A stretch of 58,051 nucleotides of DNA, taken from the NCBI GenBank assembly GCA_964650245.1, contig CAZYQK010000001.1:1-58051 (forward strand). Reading direction: 5' to 3'. Positions 23,597 to 30,967 of the stretch are shown piece by piece. The stretch comes from WS-2 sp964650245. Lineage in GTDB: Bacteria > Eisenbacteria > RBG-16-71-46. Within the stretch, counting starts at the first letter, position 1; every line of letters starts with the position of its first letter. A program made the position numbers and the translations under genes. The notes below the pieces were generated by a model. That model saw only the letters and a list, made by a program, of their open reading frames with translations. It was not told the origin of the DNA and searched no databases.

Positions 23597-24801
23597 GCCG
23601 CCCTTCCCTTTCTGAATGGCCAGAGCCCGGCCCTGCGGGGCGGCTCGTCCGCCGTCACCTCGAGCCGCTCGAAATCGGCGCCGGCCAGCAGGCGGGCGAG
23701 CGCCGTCAAGTCGCGGGCCGCGCGGCTGTCGGGAGCGTCCTCGCAAAGCGGCCGGCCCAGGTTGATCGCCTTGCTCACGGCGCCGTAGTCGTTGGCGATC
23801 CGGCCCGCCAACGGCAGTGCCAGCGTCTCCTCGAACTGCGCGAGCGAGATGCTGCCCGACTCGACGTACCGGTTCACGACCGGGCGCACCCGGTCGGGCG
23901 TCACCAGGTAGTTGAGCCGCTGGAACACCTCGAGCGCCCGGCGCGCCGCCCGGGCCGAGGGGACGCTCAGCTCGGTCACGAGCAGGATCGTGCTCGAGCG
24001 ATCGAAGATCTCGAGCGTCACGTCGCTGAAACCGTGCGGTGCATCCACCACCACGTAATCGAACATCGCGCTCAGAACCTCGAGCACGCTCCCCGCGCTT
24101 CCGGCATCCAGACCGTCGGCGCGGTCGAGCTGCTCGGGTTGGGGAAGCACGCAGACGCCGCTCTGGTGCTTGGCCAGGGCGTCCTGCACGCTCGCCGAGT
24201 CCACCCGCGCCGCTGCCACCACGTCGGCGAGCGAGCGGTGGAAATCGAGTCCCATCAGAAACGCGACGTCGCCGGACTGATGGTCGAGATCGGCGAGCGC
24301 GACCTGACGTTCGGTGAGACGGCGTAGCGCGATGGCCAGGTTGGTGGCGATCGTGCTGCACCCGAGGCCGCCCTTGTTCGAGAACACCGTGATCACGGTG
24401 TGGCCGGTGGCGCCCTGCTTGCGCGCCTTGAACGCCGCCACGCGCTCGATGGCCGCGCCGATCGCGCTGCGGTCGAACGGGCGGCGCAGCACGTCCTGCG
24501 CGCCGGTGCGCATCGCGCGCACCAGGGTATCGGGGTCGACCTGGTCGGTGGCCAGGAACAGCGCCACCTCCGGGTGCTCCATCCGGTACTGGGCGGCGGC
24601 TGCGAGCGCATCCTCGACGGGCGGGGCCAGATCGAGCACCAGGATGTCCGGCCGCACCTGGTGCGCCAGCGCGAGGCCGCCGCGCAGGTCGGAGCGCTCA
24701 CCCGCGATCTGGACGCCGCCCAGAGCCTCGAACGCGGCGCGCAGCTGGCCGCGCTCGTGGGCGTCGCGGTGGACCAGGATCACCGACAGCGGATGGCTCA
24801 A
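23593..24801 (-). CDS. cpaE: CpaE/TadZ pilus localisation ATPase
   Basis: 402 residues from TTG at 24801 preceded by GGGGAGGA; there is no ATG alternative that keeps the N-terminal domain. Residues ~1-120 form a receiver-like domain (VILVHRDAHERGQLRAAF..., ILVLDLAPP at the usual phospho-Asp place). Residues ~135-390 are a MinD/ParA-type ATPase with deviant Walker A FSNKGGLGCSTIATNLA and VVVDAPHGFSDVT. CpaE/TadZ positions the Tad machine at a cell pole. It overlaps tadA by 4 nt. In this locus it carries its own receiver, so polar localisation may be signal-linked. Confidence 0.9.
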   Translation of the reverse strand: MSHPLSVILVHRDAHERGQLRAAFEALGGVQIAGERSDLRGGLALAHQVRPDILVLDLAPPVEDALAAAAQYRMEHPEVALFLATDQVDPDTLVRAMRTGAQDVLRRPFDRSAIGAAIERVAAFKARKQGATGHTVITVFSNKGGLGCSTIATNLAIALRRLTERQVALADLDHQSGDVAFLMGLDFHRSLADVVAAARVDSASVQDALAKHQSGVCVLPQPEQLDRADGLDAGSAGSVLEVLSAMFDYVVVDAPHGFSDVTLEIFDRSSTILLVTELSVPSARAARRALEVFQRLNYLVTPDRVRPVVNRYVESGSISLAQFEETLALPLAGRIANDYGAVSKAINLGRPLCEDAPDSRAARDLTALARLLAGADFERLEVTADEPPRRAGLWPFRKGRAA

Positions 24802-24818
24802 GGCGCGGTCCTCCCCGG

Positions 24819-25853
24819 TCAGCGGTTCGGGACGAGACGGATACTGAAGGCCACGGCCCCGGAGCCGGTCCCGCCGCCGGTGCCCGGAATGACCTGATAA
24901 AGGAACTCGCCCTGGAGCGTGCCCTGGTTGCCGGCCCCCGGGCGCTGCTTGATGAAGAAGGCGGCGAAGCCGAGCACGGTGACGCTCGGCTGCCCCGCGA
25001 CCGGGGTCGTGATCGGCACGAAGAAGACGCGCTGGCCGGTTCCCCCGCGCGCCAGGTACTCGCTGTAGCAGATGTTCTCCACGCGGACCGCGTCGGCGTC
25101 GAACCGGGCGTCGATCGCCTGGCGGAGCGGACCCGACATGTTGCCCGACTCGGTGTTGAGGACGTCCCCCAGCGAGACCGGACAGCAGTAGCCGTTCGCC
25201 ATCAGGCAGCGGAAGGTGTTTGCGCCGGTGGCCGGCATGCCCGCGCAGACGCCCCTGTCCGGGCAGGTTGGAAAATCGATCGCCCCGTACTGCCCGTTGC
25301 TGCCCGCGCCGCCGCCGACCTTGAGCGTGTAGACGTTGCTGCAGCCGACCTGGAAGGTCTGCCCCGGCTCGGGGGACACGCCGAGCGGCACGACCCCGCA
25401 GAGCGCGGTGCCGGTGGTCTCGACCCGGGCGGTCGCGGTCGCCGTCACCGAGAGCCTGGTGACGCCCAGCACCTGGGCGAGCGTGGTGACCATCGACTCG
25501 CTGCCCTCGCGCCGCACCGTGGCCCGCACCCGGCCGGCGGAGGGAAACGTCACGTCGCCCGCGGCCAGCACCACAGGCTGGGGATCGCCGATGAACGCCT
25601 TGTTGCTCGCGGCCACGGCCTGCGCCCGGGAGACCGCGAGGTCGGTCTGGATCACGCCGGTCGCCGGGTCCAGCGCCGAGGCGCCCGCGAGCGCCGCGGC
25701 GTCCGCCGCGTTCTGGAGCTGGGTGCGGGTCGCGGCGAGCTTCGCCACGTCCACCGCCAGCGAACCGAATCCGAGGAGCACGAGGAGGAAGAGCGCGAGC
25801 CAGATGATGACGACCCCGCGCTCCCCGCGCCCCGTCCGGCATTCGCGGCTCAC
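24819..25853 (-). CDS. tadG: TadG-like pilus-associated protein
   Basis: 344 residues from GTG preceded by GAGGAGGA. The N-terminal helix RGVVIIWLALFLLVLLGFGSLAVDVAKL with the following AATRTQLQNAADAAALAGASAL is the TadG/TadE-type (DUF2134-like) motif of Flp minor pseudopilins. The remaining domain is beta-rich with nine or so cysteines, several paired (CPDRGVC, CLMANGYCC), consistent with an extracytoplasmic, disulfide-stabilised domain. Located between cpaC and cpaE. Confidence 0.82.
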   Translation of the reverse strand: MSRECRTGRGERGVVIIWLALFLLVLLGFGSLAVDVAKLAATRTQLQNAADAAALAGASALDPATGVIQTDLAVSRAQAVAASNKAFIGDPQPVVLAAGDVTFPSAGRVRATVRREGSESMVTTLAQVLGVTRLSVTATATARVETTGTALCGVVPLGVSPEPGQTFQVGCSNVYTLKVGGGAGSNGQYGAIDFPTCPDRGVCAGMPATGANTFRCLMANGYCCPVSLGDVLNTESGNMSGPLRQAIDARFDADAVRVENICYSEYLARGGTGQRVFFVPITTPVAGQPSVTVLGFAAFFIKQRPGAGNQGTLQGEFLYQVIPGTGGGTGSGAVAFSIRLVPNR

Positions 25854-25866
25854 GTCAGCATCCTCC

Positions 25867-26994
25867 TCAGCGGGCCGGCTCCGGCCGGTCCGTGGGGAGC
25901 GCCGGCAGCGTGCTCGCCGCGGCGCCCAGCACCTCGGGCGAGACCACGACCAGCAGCTCGCGCTCCACGCGGTCGGTCAGCGTGTGCGTGAAGAAGAACC
26001 CGAGCAGCGGAATGTGGCCCAGGACCGGGACGCGCTTGACGCTTCGGAGTCGGTCGGCCTGCTTGAGCCCGCCGATCACCAGGTGCTCGCCCCCGCGCAG
26101 GCTCACCGTCGTCGAGGTGCGGCGCGTGACCACGGCCGGCACCGTGAAGCCGCTCAACGTAAGCGGGTTCGAGAAGTCGATCTGGCTCACCTCGGTGTCC
26201 ACCTCGAGCGTGATGGTGCCGTCCTCCTCCACCGTGGGCGTGAAGTCCACCTGAACGCCGAACGCCTTCCACTCGATCGTGATCGTGACGAAATTGCCAC
26301 CGGCACCCCCGGCGCTGCTCGCCACCGGCACCGGGAACTCGCCGCCCGCATGGAAGCTGGCCTTCTGCCCGCTGCGCGCGACCAGGGTCGGGCTGGCCAG
26401 CACGCGCACGTCGCCCTTCTCCTCGAGTGCCCGCCAGATGGTCTGGAGCGAAACGTCCCCGCGCGCGCGCCGGTAGTTCATGAAGCCGTCGGTCACGGGG
26501 CCGATCGAGAGCGGGTCGGACGGGCTCGACACCTTTGTCGTGTAGAGCCCGCCGCGCAGCACGCCGTCCAGGAGCGGATGCGTGTTCTGGACCGAGCCCA
26601 GCAGGTCGAGCCCCAGCTCCCGACGGGCGCTTTCGTCCACCTCGGCCACGCGCACGGCGAGCTGCACCTGCTCCCGGGCGTTGGGCACGAACACCTCGAC
26701 ATCGTACATGGAGAAGCGCGCGCCTTCGCCGTAGATGACGAGGGTGGTCACGCCTGGCGACTTGCCGTTCACGACCACCGTGCGGGCCGAGCCGATCGCG
26801 GCATCCGCGATCTTGGGCTCGGCGATCGCCACCGTCCGGACGTCTTCGCTCGAGGACACCACCTCGGCGCGCCCCACCGGAACGCGGAGCTTCTGGCGGG
26901 CCTCCGCGCCCGCGGCCGTGACCGGCGCGAGCAGCACCAGCGCGGCGATCACGCCGGTCCACCACTCCCTGCGCGTCTGCACCATCATGGGCAT
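25867..26994 (-). CDS. cpaC: Tad pilus secretin CpaC/RcpA
   Basis: 375 residues (the nearby ATG at 26988 is better spaced from the GGGAGGGA ribosome site and is equally possible). The signal peptide ends around residue 30. An N-terminal BON/STN-like segment (LRVPVGRAEVVSSSEDVRTVAIAEP, the CpaC secretin-N motif) is followed by a secretin domain (~100-350). That domain contains VRVLASPTLVARSGQKASFHAGGEFPVPV and VKRVPVLGHIPLLGFFFTH, both diagnostic. It forms the outer-membrane channel for Flp pili. A second secretin in this window, PilQ, serves the type IV pilus. Confidence 0.93.
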   Translation of the reverse strand: MPMMVQTRREWWTGVIAALVLLAPVTAAGAEARQKLRVPVGRAEVVSSSEDVRTVAIAEPKIADAAIGSARTVVVNGKSPGVTTLVIYGEGARFSMYDVEVFVPNAREQVQLAVRVAEVDESARRELGLDLLGSVQNTHPLLDGVLRGGLYTTKVSSPSDPLSIGPVTDGFMNYRRARGDVSLQTIWRALEEKGDVRVLASPTLVARSGQKASFHAGGEFPVPVASSAGGAGGNFVTITIEWKAFGVQVDFTPTVEEDGTITLEVDTEVSQIDFSNPLTLSGFTVPAVVTRRTSTTVSLRGGEHLVIGGLKQADRLRSVKRVPVLGHIPLLGFFFTHTLTDRVERELLVVVSPEVLGAAASTLPALPTDRPEPAR

Positions 26995-27023
26995 TCCCTC
27001 CCTGGCTCCAACGCCGCGCCGGC

Positions 27024-27881
27024 TCAGCTCGAGCTGCTGTCCGGAACGGCGGGCGTCTCGGTCACGTTGGCGTTGCGGATGATCCGGATCTTCGACGGCT
27101 CCCGCCGGGACGGCGCGACCACCCGCGACACCGGCGCGCTGGCGGCCACCGCGCGGCGCGACGGCGCCGGCGGGCTGGCTCCCAGCATCTGGCGGGTCGA
27201 GAACGAGGGCACGTTCACGAGCGCCCCGTCCTCGGGATTTCGAAGCACGAGGTGGATCTCGCCCTCGTGCTGGGCGTGCGCGAGCACCTCCGCGCCCTGC
27301 GGATCCACCAGCAGCGTCACCGCCTGCACGTTGATCGGCTTGTGGTCCTGCTGCTGCGTCTTCTGGCCTGCCGCCAGCACCTCCACGTTCTGGAGCAGCG
27401 TGCGGGTCACCGCGTCCTCGGTGTTGTTGCGGGAATCCATAGTGCTCAGCACGTCCACCCGATCGCCGGGAAGCACGAAGCCGGAGACGCCGGAAACCTG
27501 GTTCACCTCGATGCTGGCCGCGCGCATCTTGGGGCGCACCAGCATCGAGAGGCCGCCGCCGCGCGACGAGAGCTTGATCGCCGTCATCGGCTCGCGCGCC
27601 GCCATGAATACCTTGGTGGTCTGCCCCACCACGGAGTCGACCGTGGAGTACGCGCCCTCCGGGACCGCATCTTTCGGAAAGTGCGCGATCCGGAGCATGG
27701 TGGGCTCCAGCTTGGTGCCAAACGTCAGGTCCGTCGCGACCACCACCACGTCGCGCTGCTTCGCCTGCTGGCCCGCCGCCGTGCGGGCCGCCACGCCGTT
27801 GAGTCCCGCGTATCCGACCGCCGCCGCCGCCGCACCCAGCAGCAGCGCGAGACCGATCAGCCGCTGCCCCTGATTCGCCAT
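27024..27881 (-). CDS. cpaB: Flp pilus assembly protein CpaB/RcpC
   Basis: 285 residues. The N-terminal transmembrane helix GLALLLGAAAAAVGYAGL is followed by an SAF domain (VVVVATDLTFGTKLEPTMLRIAHFPKDAVPEGAYS, ~45-85) and the RcpC beta region with GFVLPGDRVDVLSTMDSR and QNVEVLAAGQ, the classic CpaB signature. The C-terminal ~60 residues are Pro/Ser/Ala-rich and family-variable. It stabilises the secretin channel. Lies 29 nt upstream of cpaC. Confidence 0.92.
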   Translation of the reverse strand: MANQGQRLIGLALLLGAAAAAVGYAGLNGVAARTAAGQQAKQRDVVVVATDLTFGTKLEPTMLRIAHFPKDAVPEGAYSTVDSVVGQTTKVFMAAREPMTAIKLSSRGGGLSMLVRPKMRAASIEVNQVSGVSGFVLPGDRVDVLSTMDSRNNTEDAVTRTLLQNVEVLAAGQKTQQQDHKPINVQAVTLLVDPQGAEVLAHAQHEGEIHLVLRNPEDGALVNVPSFSTRQMLGASPPAPSRRAVAASAPVSRVVAPSRREPSKIRIIRNANVTETPAVPDSSSS

Positions 27882-27903
27882 GACCGTCGCACCTCCCAGA
27901 GGA

Positions 27904-28323
27904 TCAGGCGCCTTCCTTGCGCATCCACGCGACGCCGGTGAGCGTCACCGGACTCGTGTACGCGGCGCCCAGCCAGTTGAACAACCCGGGGAAGAGCCAG
28001 TTGAACTCGACCCCGACCGAGACGCTCATCAGCCGCTCCGCGGTGGGCCCCGTGAGACCGAGGCTCGCGAGCGTCGCGTTGGCGGCGCCCGTCACCTGCA
28101 GCACGCGCTGGCGGACCGCCGCGCTGTCGGCCATGCTGCTGACCACCAGCTCGCGGACACCCTCTCGCGCCGCCTGGTAGGCCAGGTTCTTCACGAAGAA
28201 CGCGCGAGAGAGGTCCACCACCGTAAGCGTGAGCACCAGCATCAGCGGGAACACGAGCGCGAACTCGATCAGCGCCGTGCCGCGCTCACGACTCCACTCC
28301 GGATACGGCTGGGCGTTCGTCAT
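27904..28323 (-). CDS. tadE: TadE-type minor pseudopilin
   Basis: 139 residues. N-terminal RERGTALIEFALVFPLMLVLTLTVVDLSRAFF is the TadE signature (G/..A.IEFAL.....L). The segment YQAAREGVRE after the helix is equally typical. It is processed by the Tad prepilin peptidase CpaA encoded 20 nt upstream and incorporated into, or needed for, the Flp pilus. The C-terminal part (VSVGVEFNWLFPGLFNWLGAAYTSPV) is a short beta-rich region. Confidence 0.88.
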   Translation of the reverse strand: MTNAQPYPEWSRERGTALIEFALVFPLMLVLTLTVVDLSRAFFVKNLAYQAAREGVRELVVSSMADSAAVRQRVLQVTGAANATLASLGLTGPTAERLMSVSVGVEFNWLFPGLFNWLGAAYTSPVTLTGVAWMRKEGA

Positions 28324-28343
28324 CCGGCCGGGGTTATCGGCGG

Positions 28344-28859
28344 TCAGACGCCGATCCATAACCCCAGAACGGAGCCGGCGAGAACCGCCAGCGCGAAGGG
28401 GAATCGCACCCCGGAGCCGGGGGGCGGGGGCGTGGCCGCGGCATCGGGCCGCAGCGCCCAGGCCCCGAGCCAGGCCGTGTTCCAGAGCGTCTGGCGCAGC
28501 AGCCCCCGGCGCGCCGCGACCGCCAGCGCCACGACGCCTCCCGCGATCAGGGCGGCGAGCGTGGCGAACAGGGCCTGCGGAAACGCGAACCAGGCGCCGA
28601 CGGCGGCCATCAGCTTGACGTCGCCCGCGCCCGTGAAGCGGAGAAGCCAGCCGGGAAGCATCACGCCGCCCGCCAGCAGCATGCCGGCGAGCGAGCTCTT
28701 GAGCCCGGCGGGCCCTTCCAGCCAGAAATGCGTCAACAGGGCCAGCGCGAGCGCCGGCCCCGTGAGCGCGTTGGGAATCCTCCGCGCCCGAACGTCCGCC
28801 CGAGCCGCGAGCACCGCGAGGACGACCACGGGCGCTGCAACCCAGAGCGGGACGTTCAT
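28344..28859 (-). CDS. cpaA: Tad-type prepilin peptidase CpaA
   Basis: 171 residues with about six hydrophobic segments and both aspartates of the A24 family: AARADVRARRIPNALT (~residue 22) and FTGAGDVKLMAAVG (~79). It lacks the N-terminal methylase domain, as expected for CpaA/TadV. It cleaves the Flp pilin and TadE-like proteins of the same operon, complementing but not replacing PilD. It lies between flp and tadE. Confidence 0.9.
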   Translation of the reverse strand: MNVPLWVAAPVVVLAVLAARADVRARRIPNALTGPALALALLTHFWLEGPAGLKSSLAGMLLAGGVMLPGWLLRFTGAGDVKLMAAVGAWFAFPQALFATLAALIAGGVVALAVAARRGLLRQTLWNTAWLGAWALRPDAAATPPPPGSGVRFPFALAVLAGSVLGLWIGV

Positions 28860-28880
28860 GGACGGGGTTCCGTGGAAGAC

Positions 28881-29063
28881 CTACGCGCTGTCGAGCGCGG
28901 TCTTCGCCTTCTTGTAGGCGTTGATGAGCGAGGTCTTGATTCCGAGCGGATCGGCGATGATGACGGCGGTCGCGACCGCTGCCACGAACGCGCACAGCAG
29001 GCCGTACTCGATCAGGTCCTCACCGCTCTCCTCGCGCAGGAAGCGGATGACGAGGTTTTTCAC
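28881..29063 (-). CDS. flp: Flp-family major pilin
   Basis: 60 residues from GTG, preceded by AAGGAGGAACG at good spacing. MKNLVIRFLREESGEDLIEYGLLCAFVAAVATAVI contains the Flp motif G/EDLIEYGLL, with cleavage after Gly and the conserved Glu-Tyr pair at +5/+6, then one long hydrophobic helix and a short Lys-rich tail. It is the fibre subunit of the Tad pilus and, as usual, the first gene of the operon. Confidence 0.92.
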   Translation of the reverse strand: MKNLVIRFLREESGEDLIEYGLLCAFVAAVATAVIIADPLGIKTSLINAYKKAKTALDSA

Positions 29064-29429
29064 GGAACGTTCCTCCTTCAGAAGAGAAAGTGACTCGGAC
29101 GCGACGCCGTAATCGGCTGACGCGTGGGCCTCGTTGAGCTCCGTTTCCGCGGTCGTCCGCAGGCGACGGGCTCGGGACGGGTGACGCGACCCGCTCACGT
29201 GCTGCGCAAGAGCCGCGCCAGCTTCCGCGCGCGTGGTGCCCGATCGCCGGAATCGCGCGCGTCGCCGCGGGATGCGAGACTCGCTGGGCTTCGCGCCCGC
29301 GCGTGATTCGCGTTCCGCAACGCGCGCAACGTGACTCCGCAATGCAACGGCGACGCGGGGTGGGTGAGAACGCGCAGCGCCCGGAGGAAGAGTGGGCGGA
29401 AGAACACGCGCGGGACGATGCCGGCCCGG
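29064..29429. other. Upstream region of the Tad operon, no gene seen
   Basis: About 365 nt between the flp start and the decayed SGNH copy. Frames on both strands are open but show no protein character, only GC-driven Arg/Ala-rich sequence. The Tad operon promoter must lie in the first ~150 nt; I could not pick a convincing -35/-10 pair. The part from ~29330 (CAATGCAACGGCGACGCGG onward) may belong to the duplicated block that includes copy B. Confidence 0.4.
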
Positions 29430-29636
29430 GCACGGGTTCGCCCCCGATTCCATGCTCGGCTGCGGCCATCGGCCCAACTGCCGCGGTCGGATCTTCCACG
29501 GTCTGACGCTCGTCGTGCGCACCAGCCACCGGGGCTTGCGCGACCGCGCGACCGGCCCCAAGTCGCAGCAGCCGGGGCCCGGGAAGGAGCGAACCGCGGC
29601 CCCAACCGCCGGTAACTCGCGCCGCCGATCCGCCCC
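29430..29636 (+). pseudogene. Internally deleted SGNH hydrolase gene (copy B)
   Basis: 29430-29531 matches copy A (20013-20114) at 92 of 102 positions by eye and the 5' coding part of the intact gene less closely (HGFAPDSMLGCGHRPNCRGRIFH). Immediately after GLRDR the sequence jumps to the 3' end of the gene: 29551-29636 matches 30800-30893, including the tail GPKSQQPGPGK against GPRPQPPGPGK. About 0.9 kb between codons ~78 and ~372 is therefore missing. The stop codon TAG of the intact gene reads GAG here. The break lies in short CGACCG microhomology. No start codon survives. Confidence 0.8.
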
Positions 29637-29643
29637 GCGCGAA

Positions 29644-29673
29644 TTGACGCGCGCGCTGCGACAACGGTAGCCT
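29644..29673 (+). promoter_or_regulatory. Promoter of the SGNH hydrolase gene, probably leaderless
   Basis: TTGACG (29644-29649), 18-nt spacer, TAGCCT (29668-29673), then CGTCGCCC and the ATG. A start site 7-8 nt after the -10 coincides with the ATG, and there is no Shine-Dalgarno, so a leaderless transcript is likely. The TAGNNTCGTCGC block recurs at 51655 and 52908. Confidence 0.5.
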
Positions 29674-29681
29674 CGTCGCCC

Positions 29682-30836
29682 ATGCCGCGCTGGCGACTCG
29701 AGCACACCCTGTTCGCCCTCTGGTGCGTGGTGCTCCTCGTGGGTGCGGAGCTCCTCTCGCGGTGGCTGGCTCCGACCGTTTTCCATCACCCGCGCTGGCA
29801 CGGGTTCGCTCCCGATTCCGTGCTCGGCTACGGGCACCGGCCGAACTACCGCGGACGGATCTTCTATACGGTGACGATCGACGTGCGCACCAACCACCTC
29901 GGCCTGCGCGACCGTGAGTACGGTCCGCCCCGGCCCGACGTGCGTCGCGTGCTCATGATCGGGGGCTCGCAGACCTTCGGTCTGGTCGAGGAGGAACAGA
30001 CCTTCACCCGGCTCCTGGAGCGCGAGTTGAACCGGAGCGGAGGGCGGTGGGAGGTCATCAACGCGGGCATCAACGGGTACGGCACCGAGCAGGAGTTGGA
30101 GCTGATGCGGCGGTTGCTCCCCGTCTACCGCCCCGATCTCGTGGTGCTGAACGTCTCCGCGAACGACTTCTACGACAACCAGTATCGCCCGTTGGAGCGG
30201 TGGTGGGTCGACGGCCGCGGCGATCTGCACTCGCGAACCGAGACAGAGGCGGGGTCGCTCCCGCCGCGCCCGGGTCTCGCGGGGATCCGTGACCGGATCG
30301 GCGCATACGTGAACCTGTTCACGCTGGCGTCCAACACGGCCGGGCGGCTCGTCCACCGCTTTCGCGCCGAGGATCGCACCCAGGAGCGGGGTCAAGTGGG
30401 TGAGTTCGTCGGCCGGCTCCTCGAGCGACGCTGGGATGCCGTGATCGCCCGGCAATCGGCACGCACCGACAGCCTGCTCGGACAACTGGCGACCACGGCT
30501 CGGTCGGCTTCGGTCCGGCTGCTTCTGGTGGACGAAGGAGCGCGAGGCGCGGTGTCGTGGGCGATGTGGCCGGCCGGGACGGACACGGCCCGCTACGACC
30601 TCGACCGCGGGACCGCACTCCTCGATCAGACCGCCTCCCGGCTCGGCGTGCCGTGCGTTCACATCCTTCCGGCGCTGCGGGCCGCCCGCGATCCCGTGTC
30701 GCTCTACCTGCCGGGCGACGAGCACTGGGGCCCGCGCGGCCACGCGCTGGCTGCGTCGGTGATCGCGCCGATGGTGCGCGCCGTGACCGACCGGGCGTCC
30801 GGCCCGAGGCCGCAGCCGCCGGGGCCCGGGAAGTAG
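29682..30836 (+). CDS. Membrane-anchored SGNH/GDSL-family hydrolase (intact copy C)
   Basis: 384 residues. The N-terminal signal-anchor (EHTLFALWCVVLLVGAELLSRWL) is followed by an ALGAT-like SGNH domain. Block I: MIGGSQTFGLVEEEQTF (nucleophile Ser near residue 95). Block II: INAGINGYGTEQEL (Gly). Block III: VVLNVSANDFYDN (Asn). Block V: LPGDEHWGPRGHALAA (Asp and His near 350). All catalytic blocks are present. Such proteins are often O-acyl hydrolases or acetyltransferase partners for envelope polysaccharides. Two decayed copies exist, at 19897 and 29430. There is no ribosome site. Confidence 0.82.
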   Translation: MPRWRLEHTLFALWCVVLLVGAELLSRWLAPTVFHHPRWHGFAPDSVLGYGHRPNYRGRIFYTVTIDVRTNHLGLRDREYGPPRPDVRRVLMIGGSQTFGLVEEEQTFTRLLERELNRSGGRWEVINAGINGYGTEQELELMRRLLPVYRPDLVVLNVSANDFYDNQYRPLERWWVDGRGDLHSRTETEAGSLPPRPGLAGIRDRIGAYVNLFTLASNTAGRLVHRFRAEDRTQERGQVGEFVGRLLERRWDAVIARQSARTDSLLGQLATTARSASVRLLLVDEGARGAVSWAMWPAGTDTARYDLDRGTALLDQTASRLGVPCVHILPALRAARDPVSLYLPGDEHWGPRGHALAASVIAPMVRAVTDRASGPRPQPPGPGK

Positions 30837-30893
30837 CGAACCGCGGCCTCAACCGCGGGGAACTCGCGTCGCCGATCCGCCCGCAGCCGCGCA
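30800..30893 (+). repeat. 3' end of the SGNH gene repeated in copy B
   Basis: Covers the last codons, stop and ~55 nt of 3' flank of the intact gene. The shared runs include CCGGGGCCCGGGAAG and GAGCGAACCGCGG/TAGCGAACCGCGG, then AACTCGCG.CGCCGATCCGCCC. The conserved 3' flank beyond the stop shows that copy B arose from duplication of the whole gene with its surroundings, not only of the coding part. Confidence 0.75.
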
Positions 30894-30967
30894 CGACGCT
30901 GGCCGCGTCGAGCGTCAACTCCTCCCTCCTGCGGGCCGATAACGTCCGAACGAAGGGAGAATTCCCC

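Noticed and set aside
23597..24361. tadA extended upstream to 24361
   Set aside because: That frame crosses cpaE, which has clear ATPase motifs in its own frame; tadA starts at the ATG that overlaps the cpaE stop.
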